This document shows, one piece after another, positions 5,017-5,688 of a stretch of DNA of 5,688 nucleotides (position 1 is the first letter of the stretch; every line of letters begins with the position of its first letter). The notes beneath the pieces were generated by a model. The model worked only from the letters and a program-made list of their open reading frames with translations, searched no databases and was not told the DNA's origin. This DNA is from Prevotellaceae bacterium (GTDB taxonomy: Bacteria; Bacteroidota; Bacteroidia; Bacteroidales; Bacteroidaceae). The position numbers and the translations under genes were made by a program. Where the stretch lies: contig JAUNQM010000098.1 of NCBI GenBank assembly GCA_030536165.1, positions 2,495 through 8,182 on the forward strand, read 5' to 3'.

Positions 5017-5688
5017 ATGAAAGTATTAGTAGCAACAGAGAAACCATTTGCTGCAGCAGCGGTGAATGGTATTAAGGCTGAGATTGAAGGTGCTGGCAAC
5101 GAAGTTGTCCTCCTTGAGAAATACACAGAAAAGTCGCAGTTGTTGGATGCTGTAAAAGATGCAGATGCAATGATTATCCGTAGTGATAAGGTAGATGCAG
5201 AAGTGCTTGATGCAGCAAAGAATCTTAAGATTGTAGTGCGTGCAGGTGCAGGATATGACAATATCGACCTCGATGCTGCAACGGCTCACAATGTAGTTGC
5301 AGAGAATACTCCTGGGCAGAACTCTAATGCAGTAGCAGAACTCGTATTTGGTCTGCTCGTATATGCAGTGCGTAATTTCTACAATGGTAAGAGCGGTTCC
5401 GAACTTCTTGGCAAGAAGTTAGGCATCCTTGCTTTTGGTAATGTAGGTCGCAACGTGGCACGCATTGCAAAAGGTTTCGGAATGGAAGTGTATGCGTTCG
5501 ATGCGTACTGTCCAAAGGATGTTATTGAAGCAGCAGGTGTAAAGGCTGTTGATTCACAGGACGAACTGTTTGAAGTATCAGACATCGTATCTCTTCATAT
5601 CCCTGCAACTCCAGAGACGACAAAGAGCATAAACCATGCACTCGTAAATAAACTTGCAAAGGGTGGTATTCTTGTAAATACAGCTCGC
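5017..5688 (+). CDS. serA: D-3-phosphoglycerate dehydrogenase, 3'-truncated by the window edge
   Basis: SerA oxidises 3-phosphoglycerate to 3-phosphohydroxypyruvate with NAD+, the committed step of serine synthesis and the source of SerC's substrate. The first 224 codons are present. They include the N-terminal substrate-binding part with IIRSDKVDAEVLDAAKNLK (53-71), VRAGAGYDNIDLDAA (74-88) and NTPGQNSNAVAEL (97-109). The NAD-binding Rossmann segment is LGILAFGNVGRNVA (135-148) with the NAD-selective Asp162. SLHIPATPET (192-201) and NTAR (221-224) follow; the last residue is the catalytic Arg. The catalytic Glu and His and any C-terminal domain are beyond the edge. The first Gly of the usual GxGxxG is Ala139. 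The ATG at 5017 lies 6 bp after the serC stop, has no Shine-Dalgarno, and gives the expected MKVLVATEKP opening. Confidence 0.95.
   Translation, partial: MKVLVATEKPFAAAAVNGIKAEIEGAGNEVVLLEKYTEKSQLLDAVKDADAMIIRSDKVDAEVLDAAKNLKIVVRAGAGYDNIDLDAATAHNVVAENTPGQNSNAVAELVFGLLVYAVRNFYNGKSGSELLGKKLGILAFGNVGRNVARIAKGFGMEVYAFDAYCPKDVIEAAGVKAVDSQDELFEVSDIVSLHIPATPETTKSINHALVNKLAKGGILVNTAR

Overview
The window looks like a Bacteroidota chromosome, most likely order Bacteroidales and plausibly the Prevotella group. The reasons are a DUF5606 protein, a family I know only from this phylum; a promoter of the Bacteroidetes type (TTG, about 20 nt, TAnnTTTG) in front of serC; A/T-rich gene starts with no Shine-Dalgarno sequence; and protein sequences close to those I know from Prevotella. 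The species cannot be fixed from the sequence alone.

Positions 1-3022 hold a plus-strand cluster: thyA (thymidylate synthase, 5' end outside the window), a small four-helix-bundle protein of the 23S rRNA intervening-sequence type, folA (dihydrofolate reductase), and an RsmF-like rRNA cytosine-C5 methyltransferase. ThyA and FolA are metabolically coupled: ThyA oxidises methylene-tetrahydrofolate to dihydrofolate while making dTMP, and FolA reduces it back. The four-helix-bundle gene sits between these two partners. It is bracketed by inverted arrays of a degenerate 8-mer, ATTTAC(A/G)G, which overlap the stop codons of both thyA and the small gene and end 2 bp before the folA ATG. The next gap, between folA and the methyltransferase, contains a similar pair of inverted arrays built on a 7-mer, GGTT(A/G)TN, but with no gene between the arms. 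Together these look like an intervening-sequence-like element and a related 'empty' element. This is the most interesting part of the window.

Positions 3086-3508 encode a DUF5606 protein of unknown function. The gap 3509-3936 contains no convincing gene but is highly structured: an 11-bp imperfect hairpin, four 13-bp palindromes spaced 23-24 bp apart inside larger nested inverted repeats, a GC-alternating quasi-palindrome, a weak terminator-like hairpin, and finally the serC promoter.

Positions 3937-5688 hold serC and the start of serA, separated by 6 bp and surely co-transcribed. They encode consecutive steps of L-serine synthesis, SerA making the 3-phosphohydroxypyruvate that SerC transaminates. 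The window ends exactly at the catalytic Arg codon of SerA.
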